DNA of 57,396 nucleotides from Gammaproteobacteria bacterium (GTDB lineage Bacteria; Pseudomonadota; Gammaproteobacteria; DSM-16500): NCBI GenBank assembly GCA_013286215.1, contig JABDGC010000006.1, positions 1 to 57,396 of the forward strand, read 5' to 3'. Shown piece by piece: positions 9,618 to 17,457 of this stretch (position 1 is its first letter; each line of letters starts with the position of its first letter). The notes under the pieces were generated by a model. It saw only the letters and a program-made list of their open reading frames with translations, ran no database searches and was not told where the DNA came from. The position numbers and the translations under genes were made by a program.

Positions 9618-9641
9618 GCCCGACTAGACCGCTGGTCGGGC
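9618..9641. terminator. Possible dksA transcription terminator or attenuator
   Basis: GCCCGAC (9618-9624) and GTCGGGC (9635-9641) form a perfect 7-bp stem with a 10-nt loop in the gap between dksA and icmP. There is no T-run after it, so it may act only as a weak or Rho-assisted terminator. Confidence 0.4.
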
Positions 9642-9695
9642 TGGTTGAATGATGGACATTCCCTTTAACTCTGAGCTAACTCCTTTCGTAAGGTA

Positions 9696-9701
9696 TATAC
9701 T
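9696..9701 (+). promoter_or_regulatory. Candidate -10 box for the icmP-B operon
   Basis: TATACT at 9696-9701 lies 18 bases before the icmP start, followed by GAGG (9706-9709) as ribosome-binding site. No good -35 hexamer is visible at 16-18 bases, so an activator may be needed. The same TATACT hexamer occurs upstream of icmG and icmW. Confidence 0.35.
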
Positions 9702-9719
9702 TAATGAGGTAAGACTAAA

Positions 9720-10871
9720 ATGAGGTCAGCTTCTATGCCAGGAGCAGCACCCGCGCAACAAGGGCAAGATGATGGAGGTACAGCCATTTTATGGGCTGTA
9801 GCCGGTCTCTTTGCCATTCTTGGGTTACTTTGGTATGTCTTCAAGGACCACATCATCTACGCCTTCCTTGAGCTTAAAATCTGGGAGTTAGATATCCTGA
9901 GTCTCTTTACCACCAGCACAACCGTGGCGCAACTCAAAACCATGGTCCAACAAGCCCATTCCACCACAATGAGCTTTGGCGACATGGCGGCGATCGGCCA
10001 ATTGGTTGGTACCTATTTGCGCATTCCTTTTGCGGCAATTCTCCTCGCCCTTGCTTTCGTGGTTTATTTTGGCAATGCCACCCGGATTTTTAAAGCAACC
10101 TATTCCATGAAGACCCTGGCTCTGAACGAAAAAAACAACTGGCCGCAAATTCAGCCCGTGCTGGGTTTGGATCTGGTCCATACGGACATCGATAAAGGGC
10201 CCTGGGCCATGGCGATGACGCCGGTGCAGTTCTGCAAGCAAAATAAGCTGATTGAAGAATACCGGAAGCCTCGAGCGGAGGGTGGATTGCGGCGCGATGC
10301 CGACCGCATTGAGGCCATGCTGAAACGAGGCGAGGCCAATAAGATTTTCGCGATGCAATTGGGTCCGAAATGGGAGGGAGTCAATCGGCTACCGCCTTAT
10401 GCAAGAGCACTTTTCGCTGCTTTCGCGGCGCGCATCAACGCGGATAGTAAACCGGCTGCTGTGCTGTTCGAGCAGCTCAATCGTTCCTCGACCCTGAACG
10501 CGCTCAATTATACCGGTGTCGACGCGCTGATCAAGAAATATGAAAACACGAAGATCGTACAGAAAATTCTCCGGTCTCACGCCTATGTTTTGACTGTGAT
10601 GTCTGCGATGCTGGTGGCCGCCCGTTTGGACGGCGTGCAAGCGACGGCTGATTTTCTCTGGCTCAAGCCGCTGGATCGGCGGCTCTGGTATGTGCTGAAC
10701 ACGATGGGCCGGCAAACACCTTTCGCGGAAAGTGCCGGGCCCTTCGCCCATTATTTGGCGGAAAAGGAAGCCGGTCGAAAATTAGTGATTCCGATGATTG
10801 AAGGGGCGACCAATGCCCTGGAACTTGCTTTGAAATCGATGGTTTACCATTCGGATGAAGAAAGTAAGTAA
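9720..10871 (+). CDS. icmP: Dot/Icm type IV coupling complex protein DotM/IcmP
   Basis: Inner-membrane subunit of the type IV coupling complex, where DotM in Legionella forms the scaffold with DotL and recognises acidic effector signals. It has 383 residues (L. pneumophila IcmP is about 376). Two N-terminal membrane segments are visible (AILWAVAGLFAILGLLWYV and IPFAAILLALAFVVYF), then a cytosolic domain with characteristic text such as WPQIQPVLGLDL and GPWAMAMTPVQFC. ATG 9735 is an alternative start (MPGAAPAQQ) with an equally good ribosome-binding site. icmO follows after 14 bases. icmT, S, R and Q, which precede icmP in Legionella, are replaced here by dksA. Confidence 0.93.
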   Translation: MRSASMPGAAPAQQGQDDGGTAILWAVAGLFAILGLLWYVFKDHIIYAFLELKIWELDILSLFTTSTTVAQLKTMVQQAHSTTMSFGDMAAIGQLVGTYLRIPFAAILLALAFVVYFGNATRIFKATYSMKTLALNEKNNWPQIQPVLGLDLVHTDIDKGPWAMAMTPVQFCKQNKLIEEYRKPRAEGGLRRDADRIEAMLKRGEANKIFAMQLGPKWEGVNRLPPYARALFAAFAARINADSKPAAVLFEQLNRSSTLNALNYTGVDALIKKYENTKIVQKILRSHAYVLTVMSAMLVAARLDGVQATADFLWLKPLDRRLWYVLNTMGRQTPFAESAGPFAHYLAEKEAGRKLVIPMIEGATNALELALKSMVYHSDEESK

Positions 10872-10885
10872 GGAGAGTAAAGCCG

Positions 10886-13237
10886 ATGATGCAACGTGGC
10901 TTAGATGAACAACATGAAATGGCCCCAACACTCCTGCTGCGCGACACGCGCACGCTGGGGATGAAGATCCGGGATTTCTTCAAGGATCCGACCAATTCGG
11001 CGATCTTGATGTTCTCTTTTGCCATGTTTTCCTTTTTTTTAACGCCGATCACGGACTTTGTCCTGGTCATTGGCCTGTTCGTTTTTCTCTACGCCTACAC
11101 CCGCAAACAAACGCTGCCTTTTCGCATGCCTTTAAGGGCCGGTGTTTGGGATTACAACGATATTCAGCCGGGATCGGGCAAGATCAATAAAGCCAGGGGT
11201 ATTTGCTTTTTTGGCAATAAAAAATCGACCAATGAGGAACTTTGGTTCGCGAATGAGGATATGCGTACCCATGTTCTGATTTTCGGTTCTACCGGAAGCG
11301 GTAAAACACAGGCCCTGATGTCGCTGGCCTTCAATGCCCTGGTTCAAGGCAGCGGTTTTATCTACGTCGACGGCAAAGGCGATAACAGTGTGTTCGCCAG
11401 CATCTTTTCAATGGTGCGATTTATGGGACGCGAAGACGACCTCTTACTGATCAGTTTCATGACCGGCGCGCGCGATATTGTGGGAGCCCAGGAAAAACGC
11501 CTCTCCAATACCATGAACCCCTTCTGCACCGGCTCCTCCGACATGTTAACGCAGTTGGTGACCAATTTGATGGATTCGAGCAGCCAGAGCCAGGACGGAG
11601 ACATGTGGAAGGGCCGTGCCATTGTGTTTGTGGCCGCGCTCTTCAAGGTTTTAGTTTACATGCGTGATCAGGGAAAAATTCTTCTCGATGCCAACACGAT
11701 TCGCGCCTATTTTGATTTAACCAAACTGGAGGCCATCGGTCTCGATAAGGTTTTTCCCCGCGAGAATCAAGATCCGGTTTCGCTCGCGGATGCTCCGGAA
11801 ATTGTTCTGGAGCCGATGATGAATTATCTGACGACCTTGCCGGGATTTGACAAGACCAAAAAAGGCAAGCAAAGCGGAACCGTGTTTGAGCAGCACGGCT
11901 TTATCACCATGCAGCTGACGCGTTCTTTCGGCTCCCTGGCGGATACCTATGGTCACATCATTCGAACGAATCTGTCGGAAGTGGACTTTAAAGACGTGGT
12001 GTTTAGTCGCCGCATTCTCGTGGTGCTCTTGCCGGCCTTGGAAAAATCACCGGACGAATTATCAAACTTGGGTAAGGTGATCATCGCCTCGCTCAAGGCC
12101 ATCATGGCCTCCGGGTTGGGTGAAGGCGTCGAAGGAACCTATCGCGACGTGATCGGCCGCAAGATTACGACCGCGCCCACGCCCTTTATGTGCATCCTGG
12201 ATGAGTACGGTTATTATGCGGTCAAGGGTTTTGCCGTCGTTCCGGCCCAGGCCCGCTCTTTGGGCTTCTCGGTTGTTTTCGCCGGCCAGGACTTGCCGGC
12301 CTTCCAGAAGGCGTCCAAGGAAGAGGCCCTCTCCATCGGTGCCAACACCAACATTAAAATCTGTATGAAGCTGGAAGATCCGATGGAAACCTGGGAATTT
12401 TTCCACAAGACGGCCGGCGAATCCTACGTCACCAAGGTCGACTCCTTTCAAACCAACGCCAGCAGTTTATTGAACAACTATATGGATGCACGCTCGGCCT
12501 CCTCGGAAAAGCGGCAGCGCATTGATTTGCTGGACTTGAAGGAGCAGACCGAAGGCGAAGCGCATATTTTCTTCAAGTCTCGCATTGTGCGCGCGCGCAT
12601 GTTTTACGCCGCGCCCAAGCCGGTCGATAAAATGCGCTTGAACCACTTCCTAAAAGTGGAAGTGCCGGCGACGCGTATTCTGGTGGACATGGAAACGCGG
12701 GCGGAGCAATTTGCGAATGTCTTGAAAGAAAATACCGGCGCCTTGTATGAGCTGCCCCATGACGAGGGAGACGAGATCCATCTGATCGCGGAAACCATGC
12801 GTCAAAGTCCCGCGGCCAATCCGATTGAGCGTTCTATCTCCGCCTTGCTGGCGCTGCAGCATCAGCAGGAGCCCAAGGAAGAGGAAATCATCGAAGAAGA
12901 ACTGCCGGACGGCAAGATGAATGTTTTCAGCAAAGCCTTCCTGCCGGATCGGGTTAAGGGCTTGGTTGGAGCCCGTGATATCGACAGTTTTAGCTCTCCG
13001 CTGCTCAATAAACCGGCTTTGAAGGATAAGATCGGCTTGCTGGAGCGCGTCTTGGGTCGTTCCGCTTCTCAGGTGAATGTGATTACCGATGAAATCATGA
13101 AAGATATGCTCCTGGCGACGGATTACCCACCCGAGGTTGAAAGCCTGTTGCGACCCAGTGAAGAGGTGATTGCCTCTGCTCACGAATTGTGCGATTACGT
13201 CAACTCCCTCAAGGGAACCGGGGAACCTTCGACCTAA
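10886..13237 (+). CDS. icmO: Dot/Icm type IV coupling ATPase DotL/IcmO
   Basis: VirD4-like coupling ATPase that receives effectors and delivers them to the secretion channel. It has 783 residues (L. pneumophila DotL 783). Two N-terminal transmembrane segments lie at about residues 45-75. The Walker A motif FGSTGSGKTQALM is near residue 133, Walker B is CILDEYGYYAV, and AQARSLGFSVVFAGQDLPAF is the conserved motor segment. The C-terminal extension (about residue 590 onward) is where DotN, IcmS/IcmW and LvgA bind in Legionella; here it keeps an acidic EEEIIEEELPDGKMNVF stretch. ATG 10886 follows an AAGGAGAG ribosome-binding site. Confidence 0.97.
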   Translation: MMQRGLDEQHEMAPTLLLRDTRTLGMKIRDFFKDPTNSAILMFSFAMFSFFLTPITDFVLVIGLFVFLYAYTRKQTLPFRMPLRAGVWDYNDIQPGSGKINKARGICFFGNKKSTNEELWFANEDMRTHVLIFGSTGSGKTQALMSLAFNALVQGSGFIYVDGKGDNSVFASIFSMVRFMGREDDLLLISFMTGARDIVGAQEKRLSNTMNPFCTGSSDMLTQLVTNLMDSSSQSQDGDMWKGRAIVFVAALFKVLVYMRDQGKILLDANTIRAYFDLTKLEAIGLDKVFPRENQDPVSLADAPEIVLEPMMNYLTTLPGFDKTKKGKQSGTVFEQHGFITMQLTRSFGSLADTYGHIIRTNLSEVDFKDVVFSRRILVVLLPALEKSPDELSNLGKVIIASLKAIMASGLGEGVEGTYRDVIGRKITTAPTPFMCILDEYGYYAVKGFAVVPAQARSLGFSVVFAGQDLPAFQKASKEEALSIGANTNIKICMKLEDPMETWEFFHKTAGESYVTKVDSFQTNASSLLNNYMDARSASSEKRQRIDLLDLKEQTEGEAHIFFKSRIVRARMFYAAPKPVDKMRLNHFLKVEVPATRILVDMETRAEQFANVLKENTGALYELPHDEGDEIHLIAETMRQSPAANPIERSISALLALQHQQEPKEEEIIEEELPDGKMNVFSKAFLPDRVKGLVGARDIDSFSSPLLNKPALKDKIGLLERVLGRSASQVNVITDEIMKDMLLATDYPPEVESLLRPSEEVIASAHELCDYVNSLKGTGEPST

Positions 13238-13287
13238 GCGGGCCCGTTCTTCCTTTCACTCCCCAAAAGTGTCAAGATAGCGTTACT

Positions 13288-14031
13288 ATGAAAAGATTTC
13301 ATTTGATCTATAATCCTGTCATTTCGCTGTTTGCAATGATGGCTTGGACGGTGGTTTTCCTATTGCTGACCGGCTGCGCCTCTTCGGATCTATCACGCAA
13401 TTCTGCCTCAGAAGTCGACCATGTCTATAATAACGCCAAAAACATAGGAAGCGGCCAAGGCCCTATCGGTGCTTATCGAAATGCCAGTCAAGAAGTCAAA
13501 GGCGGTCTCATTGGCGGCGCGGCGGGAGCCCTGGTTGGAACGGCGAGTTCAGCGGTGGGCGTGGTACCCGGAGCCATCGGCGGCGCCGTGTTTGGCGCGG
13601 CAATGGGCGCCTATATTGACAAGCATACCAACTGGCACGACCGCTTAGACAATGCCGGCGGCCAAGTCCTTGTTTTAGGCGATCAGATCAAAATCATATT
13701 GCCTTCGGCCTCGCTTTTTAACAGCATGACGGGAACGCTGAATGCCTCCGCTTATCCAACCCTGGATCGGGTCGCCGATTATCTGCGTTCGCTGGATAAA
13801 GTCTCGGTGAAGGTTGCCGCTTATACCAATGCCACCGGCCCGGAGCGCGTGAACCAGGAGCTCTCCCAGGAGCAGGCGAACAGCGTCTCGCGTTATTTAT
13901 GGTCGCGCGGGGTGAACGCACGTCTCATGACTGCCGTTGGCTACGGCGGTAGTCATTTGGTCAGTCAGAATTCCTATGATTGGAATGGAAACGAAAATTA
14001 CCGGATAGAGATCACGGTTGAAAAACTGTAG
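13288..14031 (+). CDS. icmN: Dot/Icm outer-membrane lipoprotein DotK/IcmN
   Basis: Lipoprotein of the outer-membrane core, thought to anchor it to peptidoglycan through an OmpA-like domain. I chose ATG 13288; the open frame upstream overlaps icmO and lacks a signal. The signal peptide ends in lipobox LLTGC (Cys30). Then comes a glycine-zipper segment (GGLIGGAAGALVGTAS to GGAVFGAAMGAYIDKH, about residues 72-112) and a C-terminal OmpA-like domain with YPTLDRVADYLRSLD, NQELSQEQANSVSRYL and AVGYG. The protein has 247 residues; L. pneumophila IcmN has about 189, and the zipper is much of the difference. The place between icmO and icmM supports the call. Confidence 0.88.
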   Translation: MKRFHLIYNPVISLFAMMAWTVVFLLLTGCASSDLSRNSASEVDHVYNNAKNIGSGQGPIGAYRNASQEVKGGLIGGAAGALVGTASSAVGVVPGAIGGAVFGAAMGAYIDKHTNWHDRLDNAGGQVLVLGDQIKIILPSASLFNSMTGTLNASAYPTLDRVADYLRSLDKVSVKVAAYTNATGPERVNQELSQEQANSVSRYLWSRGVNARLMTAVGYGGSHLVSQNSYDWNGNENYRIEITVEKL

Positions 14032-14040
14032 GAGCATCTT

Positions 14041-14268
14041 ATGTCGATGGTGGGGCAAAAATATGAAATCGCACGCATGCGCTCTGAATTGCATCGAGAC
14101 AATTACCGGCAATTGCTGCGTGTGCTGATCTTTTTAAACGCCCTGACCCTGGCTTTGATCCTCAGCATTATTTATGTCGTGTTTTTTCATCCGACGCCGA
14201 CTTATTACGCAACCACGTCCACCGGTCTGGTCCTCCCCTTGGGAGCCCCGCGGGAAGAACAGAGATAG
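14041..14268 (+). CDS. icmM: Dot/Icm inner-membrane protein DotJ/IcmM
   Basis: Short inner-membrane protein (75 residues) that in Legionella is a truncated DotI paralog and forms a complex with DotI. It shows the shared DotI N-terminus: a basic amphipathic stretch (YEIARMRSELHRDNYRQLL), one transmembrane helix (VLIFLNALTLALILSIIYVVFF) and the HPTPTYYATTSTG segment found just after the membrane in DotI proteins. It lacks the periplasmic domain. It sits between icmN and icmL, its position in Legionella. ATG 14041 follows AGGAGC. Confidence 0.85.
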   Translation: MSMVGQKYEIARMRSELHRDNYRQLLRVLIFLNALTLALILSIIYVVFFHPTPTYYATTSTGLVLPLGAPREEQR

Positions 14269-14280
14269 AGGTAAAAGGCC

Positions 14281-14895
14281 ATGCCAGCAGCGCACGAGTT
14301 TCTACAAGAGCAACAAAACAACGTATTTTATCGCAACTATCAGCCGCGCTTCATTGTCGTGCTGATGGGCGCCACCGTTGTCGCCATGGTCTGGGTCGGC
14401 ATCGTTTTATTCCAGGTCTATCACCGACCCTTGCCGAGTTTTTATGCCACACAGCCCAATGGCCAGCGGATGACGCTGCAGCCGCAGGATTTGCCGAATA
14501 TGGTGTCCGACACCATCCTGCATTTCGCCTGCAAGGCCGCCGTTGCCGCTTACACCTTTGATTTTGTGAATTACAAGGCAGAAATCGGCCTGGCGCGCAC
14601 CTATTTCACCGACGCTGGCTGGGACGACTATCTGAACTCCGTCGCGGGCGTGGTGCGCGGAATCGCTCAAAACAAATTATTTGTGACTGGCGTGGTCAAC
14701 GGCACCCCCGTTATTTCGAACCAGGGTGACATTGACGGCGTGTATTCCTGGCGCGTGCAAATTCCTTTTTTGGTGACCTATCAAAGCGCGCAGACGGCGG
14801 AACAGAGAAAATTCACGGTGCTGATCACGGTCGTCCGTGTTCCTACCGTGGACGATCCCCTGGGCATTGGCATTGACCAGTTGGTGATGTCCTAA
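14281..14895 (+). CDS. icmL: Dot/Icm inner-membrane protein DotI/IcmL, paralog 1
   Basis: First of three adjacent DotI (VirB8/TraM-like) proteins, which have one membrane helix and a periplasmic NTF2-like domain and assemble with DotJ in the inner membrane. Of 204 residues, the membrane segment is FIVVLMGATVVAMVWVGIVL; the periplasmic domain has FYATQPNGQ, NMVSDTILHFACKAAVAAYT, FDFVNYKAEI, YFTDAGWDDYL, YSWRVQIPFLVTYQS and a C-terminal PLGIGIDQ. The same landmarks recur in the next two genes. It begins 12 bases after icmM and the stop abuts the next ATG. Confidence 0.92.
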   Translation: MPAAHEFLQEQQNNVFYRNYQPRFIVVLMGATVVAMVWVGIVLFQVYHRPLPSFYATQPNGQRMTLQPQDLPNMVSDTILHFACKAAVAAYTFDFVNYKAEIGLARTYFTDAGWDDYLNSVAGVVRGIAQNKLFVTGVVNGTPVISNQGDIDGVYSWRVQIPFLVTYQSAQTAEQRKFTVLITVVRVPTVDDPLGIGIDQLVMS

Positions 14896-15612
14896 ATGGA
14901 GGAAAAGAAGAGCATGGAGACAGAAAAAGCGCCGGAGTCTACGAACGCCCTGGCCTTGATTTTTTTGCGCCAGGAGTTTTATCTCCAGCAATTAAGGCTG
15001 ATTCTGGGAGCCGTGTTATTAAATCTGGTCCTGATTTTCATCCTGGTGGGCCTGCTGATTTATTTTTTAAAGCATCCCGTTCACCCCATTTATTTTGCCA
15101 CTGATAAAGTCGGTCGCCTGATGGTGGAGCCGCCCTTAAACGAGCCCAATATGTCCTATGGCGAGGTCTCGGCTTGGACGGTGAACGCCGTGCAAAGCGC
15201 TTATTCCTATGATTTCATCAATTATCGCGCGCAACTGCAGGGTGCGCAAAAATACTTCACCGATTTTGGTTGGCGGCAATATATGAAGGGACTGCAGAAG
15301 TCCGATAATCTTTTGGCCTTGACCGAGCATAAAATGATTGTCATCGCCAAGGTGGTGGCGCCGCCCAAATTGCTTATCCAGGGTATTTTAGCGGATCGCT
15401 ATGCCTGGAAGTTTGAAATGCCGGTACTGGTGAGTTATTACGAACCGCCTTATGATGATAAAACGAAATTCTCGAATCCTTTGTTGGTCACGGTAGTGGT
15501 AGAACGGCAAAAGCTTTCGGAGAGCGACCATGGTCTGGGGATCGTGCAGACCATTGCCAACTTGGCGATCGGTACGCAGCCGCAAGAGATGAATAATACC
15601 CAGGGGGGATGA
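14896..15612 (+). CDS. icmL: Dot/Icm inner-membrane protein DotI/IcmL, paralog 2
   Basis: Second DotI paralog, 238 residues. After a longer charged N-terminus (MEEKKSMETEKAPES) come the membrane helix (LLNLVLIFILVGLLIYFL) and the periplasmic domain: HPIYFATDKVGR, VSAWTVNAVQSAYSYDFINY, YFTDFGWRQYM, YAWKFEMPVLVSYYEPP, VTVVVERQKL and HGLGIVQTIA. The GLGIVQ ending is the most like L. pneumophila IcmL of the three, so this may be the functional equivalent. The ATG immediately follows the previous stop; an alternative start is the ATG at 14914. Confidence 0.92.
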   Translation: MEEKKSMETEKAPESTNALALIFLRQEFYLQQLRLILGAVLLNLVLIFILVGLLIYFLKHPVHPIYFATDKVGRLMVEPPLNEPNMSYGEVSAWTVNAVQSAYSYDFINYRAQLQGAQKYFTDFGWRQYMKGLQKSDNLLALTEHKMIVIAKVVAPPKLLIQGILADRYAWKFEMPVLVSYYEPPYDDKTKFSNPLLVTVVVERQKLSESDHGLGIVQTIANLAIGTQPQEMNNTQGG

Positions 15613-15613
15613 A

Positions 15614-16270
15614 ATGCAGTCTACGCCTCAAGCCGCAAAAGAGACAGTTGAATCAAGCTCGCAAGTGGCACATTTTAGGGACGATTATTATCGCGATGGT
15701 TTTCGGGTGGTGCTGCTTTCTCTGGCGATGGTGGGTAGTGCTATTGGTTTGCTGATTGTGCTTTCCCTCTATTTCTTTTTGCATCAGGTCTTGCCGATCA
15801 CTTTTCCAGTTTATGACGATTTTCGCGTTCAAGCCGACGTGCCCGTGGACCGTCCTTATTTGCATATTCCGGACTTGCTGCAGTGGGTCAGCCAGACCAT
15901 GCCCATCATTTTGGCCCTGGATTTTGTCAATTATAATACCGAGCAAAAAAGCGCTGCTCAATATTTTACGACCAATGGGTGGTCAAAATATCTTGTTTTG
16001 ACTAATACTTATATGGGATATGATGATGTTTTGAAGAATAAAATCTTTGTCCAGGCTATTGCTTCCGGCGCTCCCGTGGTTTTAAACCAGGGCCTGGTCG
16101 AAGGAAAATATGGTTGGTGGGTACAAATGCCCATCGATGTTCGCTATAGTGGTGTAGAAGGAAATAACCGCACCATCAAGTTGATTGTTCAAACGTTGGT
16201 TGTTCGAGTGCCAACCTTGAATAATTTAGATGGGGTGGCAATTGATAATATGATCGCAAACCAAGGTTAA
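15614..16270 (+). CDS. icmL: Dot/Icm inner-membrane protein DotI/IcmL, paralog 3
   Basis: Third DotI paralog, 218 residues, the most divergent. The membrane helix is VVLLSLAMVGSAIGLLIVLS; the periplasmic domain keeps LLQWVSQTMPIILALDFVNY, YFTTNGWSKYL, YGWWVQMPIDVRYSG and QTLVVRVPTLNNLDG. The post-membrane FYATxxxGR segment is replaced by ITFPVYDDFRVQ. It starts one base after paralog 2 and icmK follows nine bases later, so the three copies are one translational block. C. burnetii is known for two icmL copies; three plus dotJ is unusual. Confidence 0.9.
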   Translation: MQSTPQAAKETVESSSQVAHFRDDYYRDGFRVVLLSLAMVGSAIGLLIVLSLYFFLHQVLPITFPVYDDFRVQADVPVDRPYLHIPDLLQWVSQTMPIILALDFVNYNTEQKSAAQYFTTNGWSKYLVLTNTYMGYDDVLKNKIFVQAIASGAPVVLNQGLVEGKYGWWVQMPIDVRYSGVEGNNRTIKLIVQTLVVRVPTLNNLDGVAIDNMIANQG

Positions 16271-16278
16271 ACATTATA

Positions 16279-17457
16279 ATGAGCTGGGTTGGTAAGATAG
16301 TAAAACTAAATAAGTATAAAATATTAACAACCTACCGGGTTTTGGTTATATTTTCACTTTTTTTCTTCTCTATGAGGGCTTGGACGCAAGATGCAGCACT
16401 CCCGCCTCCTGCAGAGAAATCACCGGCGAATGCGCAACAATTTGAACAATGGCTGCGTAAAAATGGTTTCGGTGCTTCCGAGGCTGAAAATGTGCCACCG
16501 CCGCCTTTAGGCCAAGCCCCGATCCCGATACGGACGACCGGTACACCCCTCGCGTCGACGAATACGCCGGCGGTGGATGCGGTGCCGGCGCAGACGCCGC
16601 TCCTGCCGCCTGCACCGCCTCCAACCTTGGAGCAATCGGAAGAGACGATGCAAAACTCCGTTCCGCCGCCGACGAATCCCCCGACCGATGACCAGCAAAA
16701 AGCCTTTGATATGTTGCTCAAGCAAAATATGCCGATGAGTACCGACCAGGTGATTCAACTACGCCAACAGATTGACCTTTCGCAGCGCGCGGCGGCTGTT
16801 CCGCCGAATGTGCCGCCCAAACCCGTCTCGACGACGCTGATGATCAATCTCGCGCCGGGTTCAACCCCGCCGCCCATCCGCTTGGCGCAAGGGTATGTGA
16901 CTTCCCTGGTTTTTGTGGATTCGACTGGGGCACCCTGGCCCATCGCTGCCTATGAAATCGGCAATCCGAAGGCCACTAATATTCAATGGGATGGCAAAAG
17001 TAATATTCTGCTGCTCCAGGCGGTCTCACCCTATAGCGACGGCAATCTTGTCATTCGTTTGGCGAATTTGCCGACGCCCTTGACCTTGGAATTGATTTCT
17101 GGCCAGCGGGTGGTTGATTTTCGCGTGGATATTCATGTCGCGGGGATGGGGCCGAATCCTAAGGAGGTATCCTCCAAAATGGGGCTGCCAGCCAGTGCTA
17201 ATAACCTCCTGCTCTCGGTCCTCGACGGTGTTGCGCCGCCGGGAAGCAAGATTTTGACGGTTAAAGGCGGCGATTGCCAGGCTTGGCTCGTCGGAGATAA
17301 GATGTATTTGCGAACGCGGTTTACGATTTTATCCCCCGGATGGCTGGGGAAGATGAGCAGTTCAGACGGCATGCAGGCTTACGAAATGCCGCGCAGCGCC
17401 TCGGTGTTAATTTCCCGTTATGGAGAGCCGGTTGAACTGAAGGTTGAGGGCTTTTAA
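16279..17457 (+). CDS. icmK: Dot/Icm core complex protein DotH/IcmK
   Basis: VirB9-like component of the outer-membrane core complex, formed with DotC, DotD, DotF and DotG. It has 392 residues (Legionella IcmK about 360). An N-terminal hydrophobic signal (VLVIFSLFFFSMRAWTQ) precedes a proline-rich segment (residues about 38-125). The conserved domain shows VPPKPVSTTLMINLAPGSTP, LAQGYVTSLVFVDSTGAPWP and DGKSNILLLQAVSPYSDGNL, then the C-terminal domain ending MLISRYGEP-like text (VLISRYGEPVELKVEGF). The stop overlaps the icmE start by one base (TAATG). Confidence 0.93.
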   Translation: MSWVGKIVKLNKYKILTTYRVLVIFSLFFFSMRAWTQDAALPPPAEKSPANAQQFEQWLRKNGFGASEAENVPPPPLGQAPIPIRTTGTPLASTNTPAVDAVPAQTPLLPPAPPPTLEQSEETMQNSVPPPTNPPTDDQQKAFDMLLKQNMPMSTDQVIQLRQQIDLSQRAAAVPPNVPPKPVSTTLMINLAPGSTPPPIRLAQGYVTSLVFVDSTGAPWPIAAYEIGNPKATNIQWDGKSNILLLQAVSPYSDGNLVIRLANLPTPLTLELISGQRVVDFRVDIHVAGMGPNPKEVSSKMGLPASANNLLLSVLDGVAPPGSKILTVKGGDCQAWLVGDKMYLRTRFTILSPGWLGKMSSSDGMQAYEMPRSASVLISRYGEPVELKVEGF

